Shown here in pieces: positions 24,814-34,444 of a stretch of DNA of 64,000 bases. The stretch is taken from positions 1-64,000 of the forward strand of contig JBGSVE010000054.1 of the NCBI GenBank assembly GCA_041753075.1, read 5' to 3'. This stretch comes from UBA6163 sp041753075 (lineage in GTDB: Bacteria; Planctomycetota; Planctomycetia; Pirellulales; Pirellulaceae). Each line of letters begins with the position of its first letter. Positions within the stretch are counted from its first letter, which is position 1. A program made the position numbers and the translations under genes. The notes under the pieces are model-generated. The model searched no databases. It saw nothing but the letters and a program-made list of their open reading frames with translations, and had not been told where the DNA came from.

Positions 24814-26232
24814 TTAGGCGTATTCGCGATCCTTGACCAAGCCGGGCATTGGCACAGGGTATTTGCCATCGGGACCGGCGGTCAGCGGTGAGGGCGAACC
24901 ATCGGTCAACTTGTCGATACCCGGTGCAAACTCGTGCTTGAGTTTCTTCATTTGCTCGAGCGTAATTCGTTGGCCCGTGTGTGCCGCCATCCGGCCCATT
25001 GAGGTCACCAAGCTGGCCATCGCACCGCGCTCGACTTCGTTGTATGGCTTGTCCTCGCGAATCGCGGCAATCAAATCATCCCATTCAAGTTGGTATGGGC
25101 TGGGTTCGGGTTGGGGAAATTCCCAAACCATGTTTTCCTTCATCATCGCTTGGCCTTTGTAGATGCGACATTTCGCCGGCGAGTGCGACGCGGTCGAAAT
25201 CACGGCCATACCTTTTGACCCGTGAGCATACGAGGCAAACTCCGAGCGGCAGCCGGGCATGGTGCGACCATCAACGAACAACTTGGCACCGTCGGCGAAC
25301 GTATATTCCATCGAGTAGTTATCAAAGTTTTGGTCGACTTGATTGCCACGATAATGACGACCACCGACGGCGATCGCTTCGACCGGCCACGCATCTTTCA
25401 TCCAACATGATTCGTCGATGTTGTGAATCAAGAAGTCGCTGACCGCGCCGCCGCTGAGCCACAAGAAGGCGTGGAAATTTTTGATCTGGTACAGCAATTC
25501 GTTTTCACCCGGTTCCATCGGCCCGCAGGCGGCCGAGCCGGTCGGTCCGGCCATACGGTACGCACGCAACATATTGACTTCACCGATTTCGCCATTGCGA
25601 ATTCGCGCGAACAATTCTTGGCGGGCCTTGCAATGGCGACACATCAATCCGACGGCGACCTTTAAGTTTTTCTCAACGGCGAGTTTGTTCAATTCCAAAA
25701 TGCGGTTGGTCGTGGGTCCGTCCACCGTGACCGGCTTTTCCATAAAGACGTTGACGCCCTTTTCGATCGCGTACTGAAAATGGACCCAGCGAAATGCTGG
25801 TGGTGTCGCGAGTATGACCACGTCGCCAGGACGCAGACAATCGATCGCTTTCTTATAGGCATCAAAGCCAACAAAGCGTCGCTCCGGTGGTACATCAACT
25901 TTGCTCGACACATTGTCGTCGGCACCAATTCGTTTTGATGCATTGATTTTGCCAAGACCTGATAAAGCCTCGACCTTGTTTTCTAGATTGCGCTCGAAGA
26001 CGTCTGCCAAGGCAACAAGCTGGATCGGGCCATTGTCAACCGATAACGCGTTGACGGCCGCACCGCTGCCGCGACCGCCGCAACCGACCAACGCGACGCG
26101 AATGGTGTTGTCTTCACCAACATGCAGCGACGGAAGATCGGCAGCTTTGACCATCGAAGTTGCCGCCGCGACGGCACCGGCTTGGCTCAGGAATTTACGA
26201 CGAGAAGGCGGCAGCAGGTTTGGTTGCGACAT
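24814..26232 (-). CDS. Tat-exported Gfo/Idh/MocA family oxidoreductase
   Basis: 472 residues with a twin-arginine leader SRRKFLSQAGAVAAATSM at about residues 10-27. Next is the Rossmann domain (VALVGCGGRGSGAA, LVALADVFE, VVILATPPAF) with the family EKP signature (FMEKPVTVDG) and then the C-terminal alpha/beta domain (YRMAGPTGSAACGP, FLIHNIDESCW, PGCRSEFASYAHGSKG). Family members use NAD(P), often on sugars or inositols, and exported copies are very numerous in planctomycetes. The substrate is unknown. It is transcribed convergently with the hydrolase and divergently from the toroid protein. Confidence 0.85.
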   Translation of the reverse strand: MSQPNLLPPSRRKFLSQAGAVAAATSMVKAADLPSLHVGEDNTIRVALVGCGGRGSGAAVNALSVDNGPIQLVALADVFERNLENKVEALSGLGKINASKRIGADDNVSSKVDVPPERRFVGFDAYKKAIDCLRPGDVVILATPPAFRWVHFQYAIEKGVNVFMEKPVTVDGPTTNRILELNKLAVEKNLKVAVGLMCRHCKARQELFARIRNGEIGEVNMLRAYRMAGPTGSAACGPMEPGENELLYQIKNFHAFLWLSGGAVSDFLIHNIDESCWMKDAWPVEAIAVGGRHYRGNQVDQNFDNYSMEYTFADGAKLFVDGRTMPGCRSEFASYAHGSKGMAVISTASHSPAKCRIYKGQAMMKENMVWEFPQPEPSPYQLEWDDLIAAIREDKPYNEVERGAMASLVTSMGRMAAHTGQRITLEQMKKLKHEFAPGIDKLTDGSPSPLTAGPDGKYPVPMPGLVKDREYA

Positions 26233-26330
26233 AACATTATCTCGGCAGGCGGGTGGTGAAGATTGCGGGCCATATCATCGCAGGCGGCGGTGAGTTTGTC
26301 AAAAATCGATCGTGAACTACAATCAAACCG

Positions 26331-27431
26331 ATGAGCACTCGTCCCATTCTTGCCGGCCTCGTCTTCGTGCTGATTTCTTCGGTGTCTCGTGGCCAAGATT
26401 CATCGGACATGGTGGTCGTTGACGATCAAGCGATTGCGGCGGCGGTCCAAAACGGCGTTCGCTACTTAATCACGCGACAACAAAGCAACGGATCGATCCA
26501 TGATCGCGGCCATGAGACGGCGATGACGTCGCTGAGCATCATGGCGATGGCCAGCATTGGGTTTCAGCCGACCGATCCCGGCCCCGAGGGTTTGGCGATG
26601 CGGAGCGCGATCGATTATGTGGTCAACGCTGAAGGGTCGGCGCGGCAGTCACGCCAAGATTCCCAGGGCTACTTTGGACGCAGCGATGGGTCGCGAATGT
26701 ATGGTCACGGCATCACGACGCTGATGTTGACCGAAATGGTTGGGATGGGTGCCGACGCCAAGCAAGACAAACAAATTCGCACGGCGCTGGACCAAGCGAT
26801 TGGGTTGATCTTGTCGGCCCAGGCCACGCGCAAACCGCCGGCCTATCAAGGCGGTTGGCGATACGCCCCTGATTCGACTGACGCCGATTTGTCCGTTTCC
26901 GTCTGGCAATTGATGGCCCTGCGATCGGCCAAGAATGACGCGATGGCGGTGCCGACCGAAGCGATCGATCAAGCCGTTGATTATTTGAGCCGGTCCTACA
27001 CATCGCCAGTTGATGCCGACGGAGTCCCGCGTGATGCGGTTGCGGGGTTCAGTTATACGCCGGGCCAAAATCATCCCACGTTTACGATGACCGCTGCGGG
27101 ATTGTTGGCGATGCAGGTGTGTGGCCAATACGACTCGCCACTGGTTCGCGGTGCGGCGGATTGGTTACTGGAACACGGGCCGGATTTGGACGAACGATTT
27201 TTCTACTACGGCACTTATTATTACGCCCAGGCGATGCACCAACGCGGCGGCAAACATGCACGCGAGGCGTCGACGCGAGTCAATCGTATTCTGCTGGCCG
27301 AACAACAGGGCAGCGGTGCCTGGACGAGCCATCGGGGGGAAGAACGCAATTATGGCGAGGTGTACGCCACGTCGTTGGCGGTGCTAAGTCTCAGCGTTAC
27401 GTATCATTTTTTACCGATCTATCAGAAATAA
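26331..27431 (+). CDS. secreted prenyltransferase/squalene-oxidase-repeat protein
   Basis: 366 residues with a short signal peptide (LAGLVFVLISSVSRGQ, cleavage near residue 22). The body consists of alpha/alpha-hairpin repeats of the squalene cyclase type: VQNGVRYLITRQQSNGSI, YGHGITTLMLTEMVGM, YQGGWRYAPDSTDADLSVSVWQLMALR, and AVDYLSRSYTS. The DXDD acid of true terpene cyclases is not seen, and the protein is exported, so a cyclase reaction is unlikely. It is better called a toroid-repeat protein of unknown role. Start ATG 26331 follows a region with ACTACAAT, a possible -10, about 20 bases before it. Confidence 0.7.
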   Translation: MSTRPILAGLVFVLISSVSRGQDSSDMVVVDDQAIAAAVQNGVRYLITRQQSNGSIHDRGHETAMTSLSIMAMASIGFQPTDPGPEGLAMRSAIDYVVNAEGSARQSRQDSQGYFGRSDGSRMYGHGITTLMLTEMVGMGADAKQDKQIRTALDQAIGLILSAQATRKPPAYQGGWRYAPDSTDADLSVSVWQLMALRSAKNDAMAVPTEAIDQAVDYLSRSYTSPVDADGVPRDAVAGFSYTPGQNHPTFTMTAAGLLAMQVCGQYDSPLVRGAADWLLEHGPDLDERFFYYGTYYYAQAMHQRGGKHAREASTRVNRILLAEQQGSGAWTSHRGEERNYGEVYATSLAVLSLSVTYHFLPIYQK

Positions 27432-27553
27432 TCGCGTAGAATCGATCAACTAAATTGCCGTGTTCGGCGTAACAGACAATTCGTATACTCCTGAGCAACA
27501 TGCGGGCAAAAGTGTCTGACCCCCATCTCCAAAACCCAACCCATCGACTTTCC

Positions 27554-28705
27554 ATGGCCCATCCATTACTGCGAATAGTTTTGATTGTCGTTTTCTGCGC
27601 CGTTGCCACCGCCGGATCACTGATATTTCCGGAAGGCAGGCCCGCCACCTCGGCCCACGCCGCCGCTCCAACAACCAATTCGCTGTCGATCGGCGGTAAA
27701 GCTCCGGAGCTCGATGTCGAGCACTGGGTCAGTGACGGCAATGGCTTTTTTGAACCGGTCAGCTCGTTCGAGAATGGAAAGATTTACGTTGTCGAGTTTT
27801 GGGCAACCTGGTGCGGGCCCTGCGCCGCCAGCATTCCCCGACTGGCTGAATTGCAGAAAAAGTATCGCGGCCAGGACGTGCAAATCGTCGGTATCAGCGA
27901 CGAACCGCTCTCAGACATCAACGCATTTTTAAAACGCGAGGTGCAATCGCCCACTGGGCCAACGACGTTTGGCGAATTGACATCGGCCTATTGCTTGACC
28001 ACGGACCCGGATCGTTCAGCTTACACCGGGTATATGGAAGCAGCCGGCCAAGACGGCATTCCCACTGCGTTTGTGGTTGGCAAGTCGGGCTTGATCGAGT
28101 GGATTGGTTTCCCGACGGAACTCGAAGAACCGCTTGATCAATTGATCAATGATTCGTGGGACCGCGAAGCGTTTCGTCGCAACTATGAAGCTCAAAAGCA
28201 ATATGAAATTATGATGCAGCGGGTCAGCGAGCTAGCCGGCACTGGCAAGGCAACTCAAGCTATCGAGTTGATCGATAAGCAACTTTCCAGTGACCTGCCT
28301 GAAGCCATTCGCAAAAGCTGGGTCGCGGTTCGTCAGCAAGTCAAGTTGATCAGCGGATTGGTCGATGACGAGGTCGTGGCTTATTTTAAACAAGAAATGG
28401 CCAGCAACAAAGGCGATGCGGTTGCGCAAGCTCGGTTGGCGATCATGTTGTTCCAAACGGCAAACGAAGTATCGGGTTTAGACGAATTGTTGAAGGCCGT
28501 CGCCGCGGCGATGGAAGCCGAGATCCCAGGTGCATCCGCCGACATCTTGTCTGACATGCACGATATCTTGGCGCACGTCTACGAGTCCTCGGGAAAGATC
28601 GACGAAGCGATCAAGCATCAAGAGCAAGCCGTCGAGTTGACGGTTGGTCGCGCCAAGCAACGCTCCCAAGCGTATCTCGAAGAGCTCAAGGCAAGCCAAA
28701 AGTAA
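27554..28705 (+). CDS. TlpA-like thioredoxin with C-terminal helical repeats
   Basis: 383 residues from ATG 27554. A signal peptide or anchor (LLRIVLIVVFCAVATAGSLI) is followed by a TlpA/ResA-like thioredoxin domain with FWATWCGPC (Cys87 and Cys90) and the cis-Pro region GIPTAFVV. About residue 200 onward is helical and TPR-like (MQRVSELAGTGKATQAIELIDKQL, IDEAIKHQEQAVEL). It should act as a periplasmic thiol reductase or redox partner. An in-frame ATG 18 codons earlier is less likely because it lacks a leader. It ends before a palindrome shared with the convergent RND operon. Confidence 0.8.
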   Translation: MAHPLLRIVLIVVFCAVATAGSLIFPEGRPATSAHAAAPTTNSLSIGGKAPELDVEHWVSDGNGFFEPVSSFENGKIYVVEFWATWCGPCAASIPRLAELQKKYRGQDVQIVGISDEPLSDINAFLKREVQSPTGPTTFGELTSAYCLTTDPDRSAYTGYMEAAGQDGIPTAFVVGKSGLIEWIGFPTELEEPLDQLINDSWDREAFRRNYEAQKQYEIMMQRVSELAGTGKATQAIELIDKQLSSDLPEAIRKSWVAVRQQVKLISGLVDDEVVAYFKQEMASNKGDAVAQARLAIMLFQTANEVSGLDELLKAVAAAMEAEIPGASADILSDMHDILAHVYESSGKIDEAIKHQEQAVELTVGRAKQRSQAYLEELKASQK

Positions 28706-28713
28706 TTGAAAAT

Positions 28714-28761
28714 CGGTTGTCCCCAACCGTTCAGGATCGCCAAAACGGTTGGGGACAACCG
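28714..28761. repeat. family 2 palindrome between convergent genes
   Basis: Arms of 17 bases (28714-28730 and 28745-28761), exact complements, with core CGGTTGTCCCCAACCG. The core alone is also a hairpin (CGGTTG with CAACCG). It lies 8 bases after the thioredoxin stop and 15 before the RND permease stop, a position fitting a bidirectional terminator. Confidence 0.85.
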
Positions 28762-28776
28762 GTCTAAAACAAGCAC

Positions 28777-31700
28777 TTACGTATTGGTTGGTGCTTTCGC
28801 GAACTTTCGCAAAACCACATAGAACACCGGCGTTAGAAAGAGCCCAAACAGGGTGACGCCCAACATGCCGCTGAACACTGCAGTTCCCAGCGCTTGACGC
28901 ATTTCGCTGCCCGCGCCCGTGGCGATTAATAGCGGAATGACTCCCAGGATAAATGAAAACGCAGTCATCAAAATCGGGCGCAATCGCAAGCGACAGGCCT
29001 CGACGGCAGCGTCAAATCGATTGCGTCCGGCGTCTTCTTCAGCTTTAGCAAATTCGACAATCAGAATTGCATTCTTGCACGCCAATCCAACCAACACGAT
29101 GAAGCCGATTTGGACCAGAATGTTGTTGTCGATTCCGCGAAACCAGACACCGATGATTGCGCACAACAAACACAGCGGCACGATCAAAATCACCGCCAAT
29201 GGCAACAACCAACTTTCGTATTGGGCTGCCAACGACAAGAACACGAACAACACGCACAACGGAAAAATATAAATCGCCGTGTTGCCGGCGGCCTGTTGTT
29301 GATAAGCAATGTCCGTCCACTCGAAGCCGAAACCCGGCGGCAATGTTTCGGTTGCAATTCGCTCCATCGCAGTGATCGCCTGCGTCGAGCTGAAGCCGGG
29401 CAGCGTGTCGCCGTTGATGTCGGCGGCTGGGAATAGGTTGTAACGGACCACGCGGTCGGCAGCCGTGGTTTCGCGCATCGTCACGACACTGCCCAGCGGC
29501 ACGATCGCACCACTGTTGCTGCGCGTTCGCAGCCGCGCGATATCCTCGCGCTCGTCGCGGTAGCGAGTGTCGGCCTGCGCCGTGACGCGATAGGTTCGGC
29601 CAAGGAAGTTGAAATCGTTGACATATGAAGACCCCAGATAAATTTGCAACGCTTCAAAAACGTTATTGATCGGAACGTCGAGCATGCGAACCTTGGTGCG
29701 ATCGATATCAGCGTAAAACTGCGGCGTGGCGACCGAGTAGTTCGTGAAGACCTGGACAAGTCCAGGTTCTTGCCGCGCCTGGTTGATGACGGCATTGGTC
29801 GCGGCTTCTAGCGCAATTGGCCCAGCGCCGGATTGGTCTTGAATCTGCATTTTGAAACCGCCACCCGTGCCGATCCCTCGCACCGGCGGCGGCGGAATGA
29901 CAAACACGATGGCTTCCTTGACGGTTGAGACGCGCTTGCGCAGATCTGCAAGGACGGTGTCAAAACCGAGCCCAGCGATAGCCCGCTCCTTGGCATTTTC
30001 TAGCACGGGAAAGATCGCCGCCGCGTTGGAACTGTTCGCTCGCGTCGCGCCGGAAAAGCCGACGAACGAGACGGCATTGGCAACACCGGGAACATCTAGC
30101 GCGAGCTTCGTGACTTTGCGTGTGACTTCGTCGGTGCGATCCAAACTAGCACCCGGCGGAAGCTGAATCGCGATGATCAAGTAACCTTGGTCCTGCGCCG
30201 GAATGAAACCTCCGGGGACTTTGGTGAATCCAAACCAGGTTGCACCCAACAACCCGACGTAAACTAACAGCATCACGGTGCTGAGCCTCAAGGCCCGCGA
30301 AACAATGCCCGCATAAAGATTGCTGGTGATGTCAAACGCTTTGTTGAACCAGCGAAACGGCAGCCCCAGCGTCCTGTCAATGATGCGGCCAAGGCGACCT
30401 TTGGCGGTTGCTTTGGGTCGCAACAGCAACGCACACAATGCCGGCGTCAGCGTCAATGATACGAACGTTGAGATCGCGGTGGAGACAGCGATCGTGATTG
30501 CGAACTGGCGATAGAATTGGCCGCTGATTCCGGCGATGAATGCGGTGGGAACAAAGACTGCGATCAAGACCAAGGTGGTTGCAATCAACGCCGAGCCGAC
30601 TTCATCCATCGCACGCTTGGTCGCCTCGCGCGGCTTGATCCCCTCGGCGATTAATCGCTCAACCGTTTCCACAACAACGATCGCGTCATCGACCACAATG
30701 CCAATCGCCAACACGAGACCGAAGAGCGACAGGTTGTTCAAGCTGAAGCCGATACTGAGCATCACCGCGAAGGTGCCGATCAACGAAATCGGGATCGCGA
30801 TCACCGGCACAATCGTGCTGCGCCAATTTTGCAAAAACACATACACCGTCAAAACAACCAACAAGCCCGCTTGCCACAGCGTCGTGAATACTTCGCCAAT
30901 CGATTCTTCGACAAATGCGGTTGGGTTGTAAACGATTTGGTAATCGAGTCCCGGCGGAAATCGTCGTTTAAGCTCAACCAACGATTCTTCGATCCGCTCG
31001 GCCGCGGCAATCGCGTTGGAGCCGGGGCGCTGGAACATTGCCAGCGCGACGGCGTTCTTGTCGGCCAAGTAGCTGCGCACTGAATAATCCGTCGCGCCCA
31101 ATTCGATCCGCGCCACATCGTCCAAGCGGACCAACCGTCCGTTGTCACCCGCCTTGAGAATGATGCGGCCAAACTCCTCGGGCGTTTGCAATCGTCCGAG
31201 CGTGTTGACGTTGACTTGGAATGCGGCGCTGGAACCGGACAATGGTTGTTGGCCGATCACACCGGCTGCGACCTGCACGTTTTGGCTTCGCATCGCCACC
31301 ACCGCATCACCTGGCGTCAGGTCCAGCGCAGCCAATCGATCGACATCAAGCCAAACACGCATGCTGTATTCCGTGCCGCCGAAAACTTGGATATCACCGA
31401 CGCCATCCAGCCGCGCCAGCACATCTTTGATTTGCAAATAGCCATAGTTGCTGATGTAAAGTTGATCACGCGAATCGTCGGGCGAAAACAGGTGGATGAC
31501 CATCATTAGGTCAGGTGAACTCTTGCGTGTCGTGACGCCAATTTGCCGAACCTCGGCGGGCAGTTTTGGTTCGGCGATCGACACGCGGTTTTGCACCAAC
31601 ACTTGGGCTTCGTCGATGTCGGTACCAAGCTTGAACGAGATCGTGATCGACATTGAACCGTCGGCGGTCGCTTGCGATTCCATGTAGACCATGTTGTCGA

Positions 31701-31920
31701 CGCCGTTGAGTTCTTGTTCCAGCGGAGTGGCAACGGTCTTTGAAATCGTATCCGCTGTCGCGCCGGGGTAACTGGCGCGCACCACCACGGTTGGCAATGC
31801 GACTTCGGGATATTGCGCGATCGGAAGCTGGAAGTAAGCGATCGATCCGACCAGTACGATCACGATCGAAAGTACGCCGGCGAAAATCGGTCGATCGATA
31901 AAGAAATGAGGAAACTTCAT
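28777..31920 (-). CDS. RND efflux transporter, AcrB-like permease
   Basis: 1047 residues, the normal size for a hydrophobe/amphiphile efflux-1 (HAE1) permease. Twelve membrane segments in the AcrB order are visible, starting with IFAGVLSIVIVLVGSIAYF, with the relay aspartates of helix 4 in GIVVDDAIVVVETVERL and paired porter domains (for example FQVNVNTLGRLQTPEEF). The protein is an inner-membrane proton antiporter for drugs or other amphiphiles. It follows the adaptor gene with three bases between stop and start (TGAgccATG). No TolC-type outer membrane gene is adjacent, so a shared channel is expected. Confidence 0.93.
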   Translation of the reverse strand: MKFPHFFIDRPIFAGVLSIVIVLVGSIAYFQLPIAQYPEVALPTVVVRASYPGATADTISKTVATPLEQELNGVDNMVYMESQATADGSMSITISFKLGTDIDEAQVLVQNRVSIAEPKLPAEVRQIGVTTRKSSPDLMMVIHLFSPDDSRDQLYISNYGYLQIKDVLARLDGVGDIQVFGGTEYSMRVWLDVDRLAALDLTPGDAVVAMRSQNVQVAAGVIGQQPLSGSSAAFQVNVNTLGRLQTPEEFGRIILKAGDNGRLVRLDDVARIELGATDYSVRSYLADKNAVALAMFQRPGSNAIAAAERIEESLVELKRRFPPGLDYQIVYNPTAFVEESIGEVFTTLWQAGLLVVLTVYVFLQNWRSTIVPVIAIPISLIGTFAVMLSIGFSLNNLSLFGLVLAIGIVVDDAIVVVETVERLIAEGIKPREATKRAMDEVGSALIATTLVLIAVFVPTAFIAGISGQFYRQFAITIAVSTAISTFVSLTLTPALCALLLRPKATAKGRLGRIIDRTLGLPFRWFNKAFDITSNLYAGIVSRALRLSTVMLLVYVGLLGATWFGFTKVPGGFIPAQDQGYLIIAIQLPPGASLDRTDEVTRKVTKLALDVPGVANAVSFVGFSGATRANSSNAAAIFPVLENAKERAIAGLGFDTVLADLRKRVSTVKEAIVFVIPPPPVRGIGTGGGFKMQIQDQSGAGPIALEAATNAVINQARQEPGLVQVFTNYSVATPQFYADIDRTKVRMLDVPINNVFEALQIYLGSSYVNDFNFLGRTYRVTAQADTRYRDEREDIARLRTRSNSGAIVPLGSVVTMRETTAADRVVRYNLFPAADINGDTLPGFSSTQAITAMERIATETLPPGFGFEWTDIAYQQQAAGNTAIYIFPLCVLFVFLSLAAQYESWLLPLAVILIVPLCLLCAIIGVWFRGIDNNILVQIGFIVLVGLACKNAILIVEFAKAEEDAGRNRFDAAVEACRLRLRPILMTAFSFILGVIPLLIATGAGSEMRQALGTAVFSGMLGVTLFGLFLTPVFYVVLRKFAKAPTNT

Positions 31921-31923
31921 GGC

Positions 31924-33330
31924 TCAGTTCTCCTCCTGGTGACTATTGTTCGCGGAAACGCCCGCCGGCGGTTCGGCGGGACGGCGCGAAAGCCATTCTT
32001 CTTCGGGCACTGCTTTGTAATCATCGGGAAGTGGGTTCTCATCACCGGCGGCAAGTGTCTCTACGGTCGGATCAACGGTGACTCCGACATTGATTCGTTG
32101 CAGGCCACCAATGACGATCGTTTCGGACCCATCGAGCCCGCTGCGGATCACTCGCAAACCTTTAACGATCGGTCCGAGTTCAACGGCACGTCGATCGATG
32201 ATGTTGTCGTCGTTGACGATAAAAACGAACTTGGTCGATTGGTCGCTGCCGATCGCCGCGTCGGGAATCAACACCGCTTCGTAGCGTCCGCTGCCGGGCA
32301 ATCGCACCTCAGCGAACAAGCCAGGTGTCAAAGTATTGTCACCGTTGGGAAAGATGGCGCGTCCGCGGATCGTACCGGTGTTGGGGTCGATTTGGTTATC
32401 AACAAAATCCATGTGGCCAACGTGTGGAAATCCAGTTTCGTCGACTAATTGCATGTAGACGGGGTTCTTGGCATCGCGCGAGCTCTCTCGTTTGCCTTCG
32501 CGCGACAGCCGTCCGTATTTCAAAAACGCTTGTTCGTCGGCATCGAAGTAGCAATGAATCGGATCGAGCGAGACGATTGTGGTCAGCAGCGTTGAAAGCG
32601 CGTTACCGCCTTCGATCAAATTGCCCTCGGTTATATAGCGGCGACTGATTCGACCGCCGACGGGAGCGCGAATCTGGGTGTATTCCAGATTCAACTTTGC
32701 CGCCTGGACGCCGGCGTTGGATGTTTCAATCGCGGCCGTTGCGGTGGCAATTCCGGCGCGCGCCGATTCGATCTTGGCATTGGCCGCCTCGGTCGCAGCC
32801 TTGGATTGCAATAGTTCGCTGTTGCGTTGGTCGACTTCTTCTTGCGAGATCGCGTTTTGTCGTGACAGTTCTTTGGCACGCGAGAGGCGTTGTTGAGCCA
32901 ACACGTTTTGCGCTTCGACATCGGCGCGTTCGGCGGTGGCTTGTTTCAACAACGCCTCGGATTCGGCAACGCGAGCTTCGGCTTCTTTGTAGCGGGCTGC
33001 GGCCGCCGCCAACTCCGCCTCGAACGGTCGTGGATCGACGATCGCGAGCAAATCACCTTGATCGACAACTTGTCCCTCGTCGAAGTGTGTTGATTGCAAG
33101 TAGCCGCTGACCCGCGAGCGAATTTCGACTGAGTCGATCGCGTCGAGGCGACCGGTGTATTCATCCCACTCAACAATCGGCATCACCAATGGCTTGGCAG
33201 CGTTCACCGCAACAGGCGGCGGATCGGACGGTGGCGCAGATTTTTTTGCACAACCGACGAGCGTGGCAACGACGGAAGCGAGCAGCAGGCAAATGGCAAT
33301 GCGGTTGAACATGTGGTGCGTGTGTTTCAT
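31924..33330 (-). CDS. RND efflux periplasmic adaptor (membrane fusion) lipoprotein
   Basis: 468 residues from ATG 33330; ATG 33312 is a second candidate. The leader is RIAICLLLASVVATLVGC, with a lipobox Cys (LVGCAKK), so it is probably a lipoprotein. The adaptor order is complete: EIRSRVSGYLQSTHFDEGQVVDQGDLLAIVDPRPF (biotinyl-lipoyl half, paraphrased by position about 60-110), a long coiled coil (about 115-210, YKEAEARVAESEALLKQA), the second lipoyl half (YTQIRAPVGGRISRR), then beta-barrel and membrane-proximal domains. It is the first gene of the efflux pair. Confidence 0.92.
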   Translation of the reverse strand: MKHTHHMFNRIAICLLLASVVATLVGCAKKSAPPSDPPPVAVNAAKPLVMPIVEWDEYTGRLDAIDSVEIRSRVSGYLQSTHFDEGQVVDQGDLLAIVDPRPFEAELAAAAARYKEAEARVAESEALLKQATAERADVEAQNVLAQQRLSRAKELSRQNAISQEEVDQRNSELLQSKAATEAANAKIESARAGIATATAAIETSNAGVQAAKLNLEYTQIRAPVGGRISRRYITEGNLIEGGNALSTLLTTIVSLDPIHCYFDADEQAFLKYGRLSREGKRESSRDAKNPVYMQLVDETGFPHVGHMDFVDNQIDPNTGTIRGRAIFPNGDNTLTPGLFAEVRLPGSGRYEAVLIPDAAIGSDQSTKFVFIVNDDNIIDRRAVELGPIVKGLRVIRSGLDGSETIVIGGLQRINVGVTVDPTVETLAAGDENPLPDDYKAVPEEEWLSRRPAEPPAGVSANNSHQEEN

Positions 33331-33619
33331 TGAGGGATAGTGCTGAAGTTCAAATTTGGCCAGATAGCGACAAGTCAAGTGGGCGGACGGGCGCTAGCCC
33401 CGGTATTGCACGAGTCCCCGGCATTTCCCGATCGGAACCGGCGGCTAGCGCCGATCCGCTCACCTATCGTCGGCAACATCTGGAATACTTGTCTTTACTC
33501 GCATGCTTACATCAAACCATGAATAATTTTATTTGCGTGTAAGGTACCGCTCGCACATCGGTATAAGTTGTTGAAATTGACGCCGCGTGGCGAACCTTAC
33601 CCTATCCGGAGAATGAACG
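33331..33619. other. divergent intergenic region with large imperfect palindrome
   Basis: 289 bases between the divergent adaptor and SDR genes. Besides the palindrome at 33379-33463 it has an A/T-rich stretch (33520-33535) suitable for a promoter region. No gene is seen. Confidence 0.5.
33379..33463. repeat. imperfect inverted repeat (GCGCTAGCC core)
   Basis: Arms 33379-33400 and 33442-33463 pair at about 19 of 22 positions around GCTAGC centres; the interior has further complementary CCGG pieces. It resembles no other copy in this window. Confidence 0.6.
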
Positions 33620-34369
33620 ATGTCGTTTTCAGTAAAAAACAAAACTGTTTTAGTGACTGGTGCAAACCGTGGAATTGGCCGAGCGATCGTCGAGGAGGCA
33701 CTGAAGCGTGGTGCCGCCAAGGTATACGCTGCCGTGCGGACGCTTGAATCGGCCAAACCCCTGGTGAAACAATTTGGTGATCGTGTGGTGCCGATTCACC
33801 TCGATTTGGCCGATCCCGGTTCGATCACCGCCGCTGCCAAGACGGCGAGCGATGTCCAAGTGGTTGTTAACAATGCGGGTGTCTTGAAAACGTCGTCGGC
33901 AGTCGGTGAACATGCCGTCGAATCGCTCGAATACGAAATGAAGGTGAACGTTTACGGGTTGATTCGTATAGCCCAAGCGTTCGCACCGGTGTTGAAATCC
34001 AATGGCGGCGGCGCGTTTGCTCAGCTCAACAGCGTTGCGTCGGTCAAGAACTTCGCTGACTTCGCGACCTACTCGGCGTCCAAGGCGGCAAGCTATTCAT
34101 TGACTCAAGGATTGCGGGATTCATTGAAATCGCAAGGCACGCGGGTGGTCAGTGTTCATCCGGGGCCGATCCAGACTGACATGGCGCAGGCCGCGGGTCT
34201 GGGCGAGATCGCTGAGCCGCCATCGTTGGTCGCAACTTCACTTTTCGACGCCATCGACGCGGGTGAGTTTCATGCGTGGCCCGATTCAATGGCCCAGCAA
34301 ATTGGCGGAGCGTACAAGAGCTTCGCTGAAAACGTCGTGGAAGCCGACATGCAAGAATCCCCCGCATAA
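33620..34369 (+). CDS. short-chain dehydrogenase/reductase (SDR) family oxidoreductase
   Basis: 249 residues. Classical SDR features are all present: cofactor loop TGANRGIGRA (residues 14-23), VVNNAGV near 90, a catalytic Ser in LNSVAS and the YSASK motif with Tyr and Lys about 152 and 156, and the HPGPIQTDM segment. Reduction or oxidation of an unknown carbonyl/alcohol with NAD(P) is expected. A GGAGA ribosome site lies about nine bases before ATG. It stands alone, divergent from the efflux operon. The RTLESA after the second strand suggests NADP preference (Arg following the second beta strand); that is inference. Confidence 0.88.
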   Translation: MSFSVKNKTVLVTGANRGIGRAIVEEALKRGAAKVYAAVRTLESAKPLVKQFGDRVVPIHLDLADPGSITAAAKTASDVQVVVNNAGVLKTSSAVGEHAVESLEYEMKVNVYGLIRIAQAFAPVLKSNGGGAFAQLNSVASVKNFADFATYSASKAASYSLTQGLRDSLKSQGTRVVSVHPGPIQTDMAQAAGLGEIAEPPSLVATSLFDAIDAGEFHAWPDSMAQQIGGAYKSFAENVVEADMQESPA

Positions 34370-34444
34370 CGGGGCGACCTTCGCCGGGGGATGACCGACT
34401 GATAGAATTCAATAGCTGTTGGTTGTCATCACTCGAGGAACCTT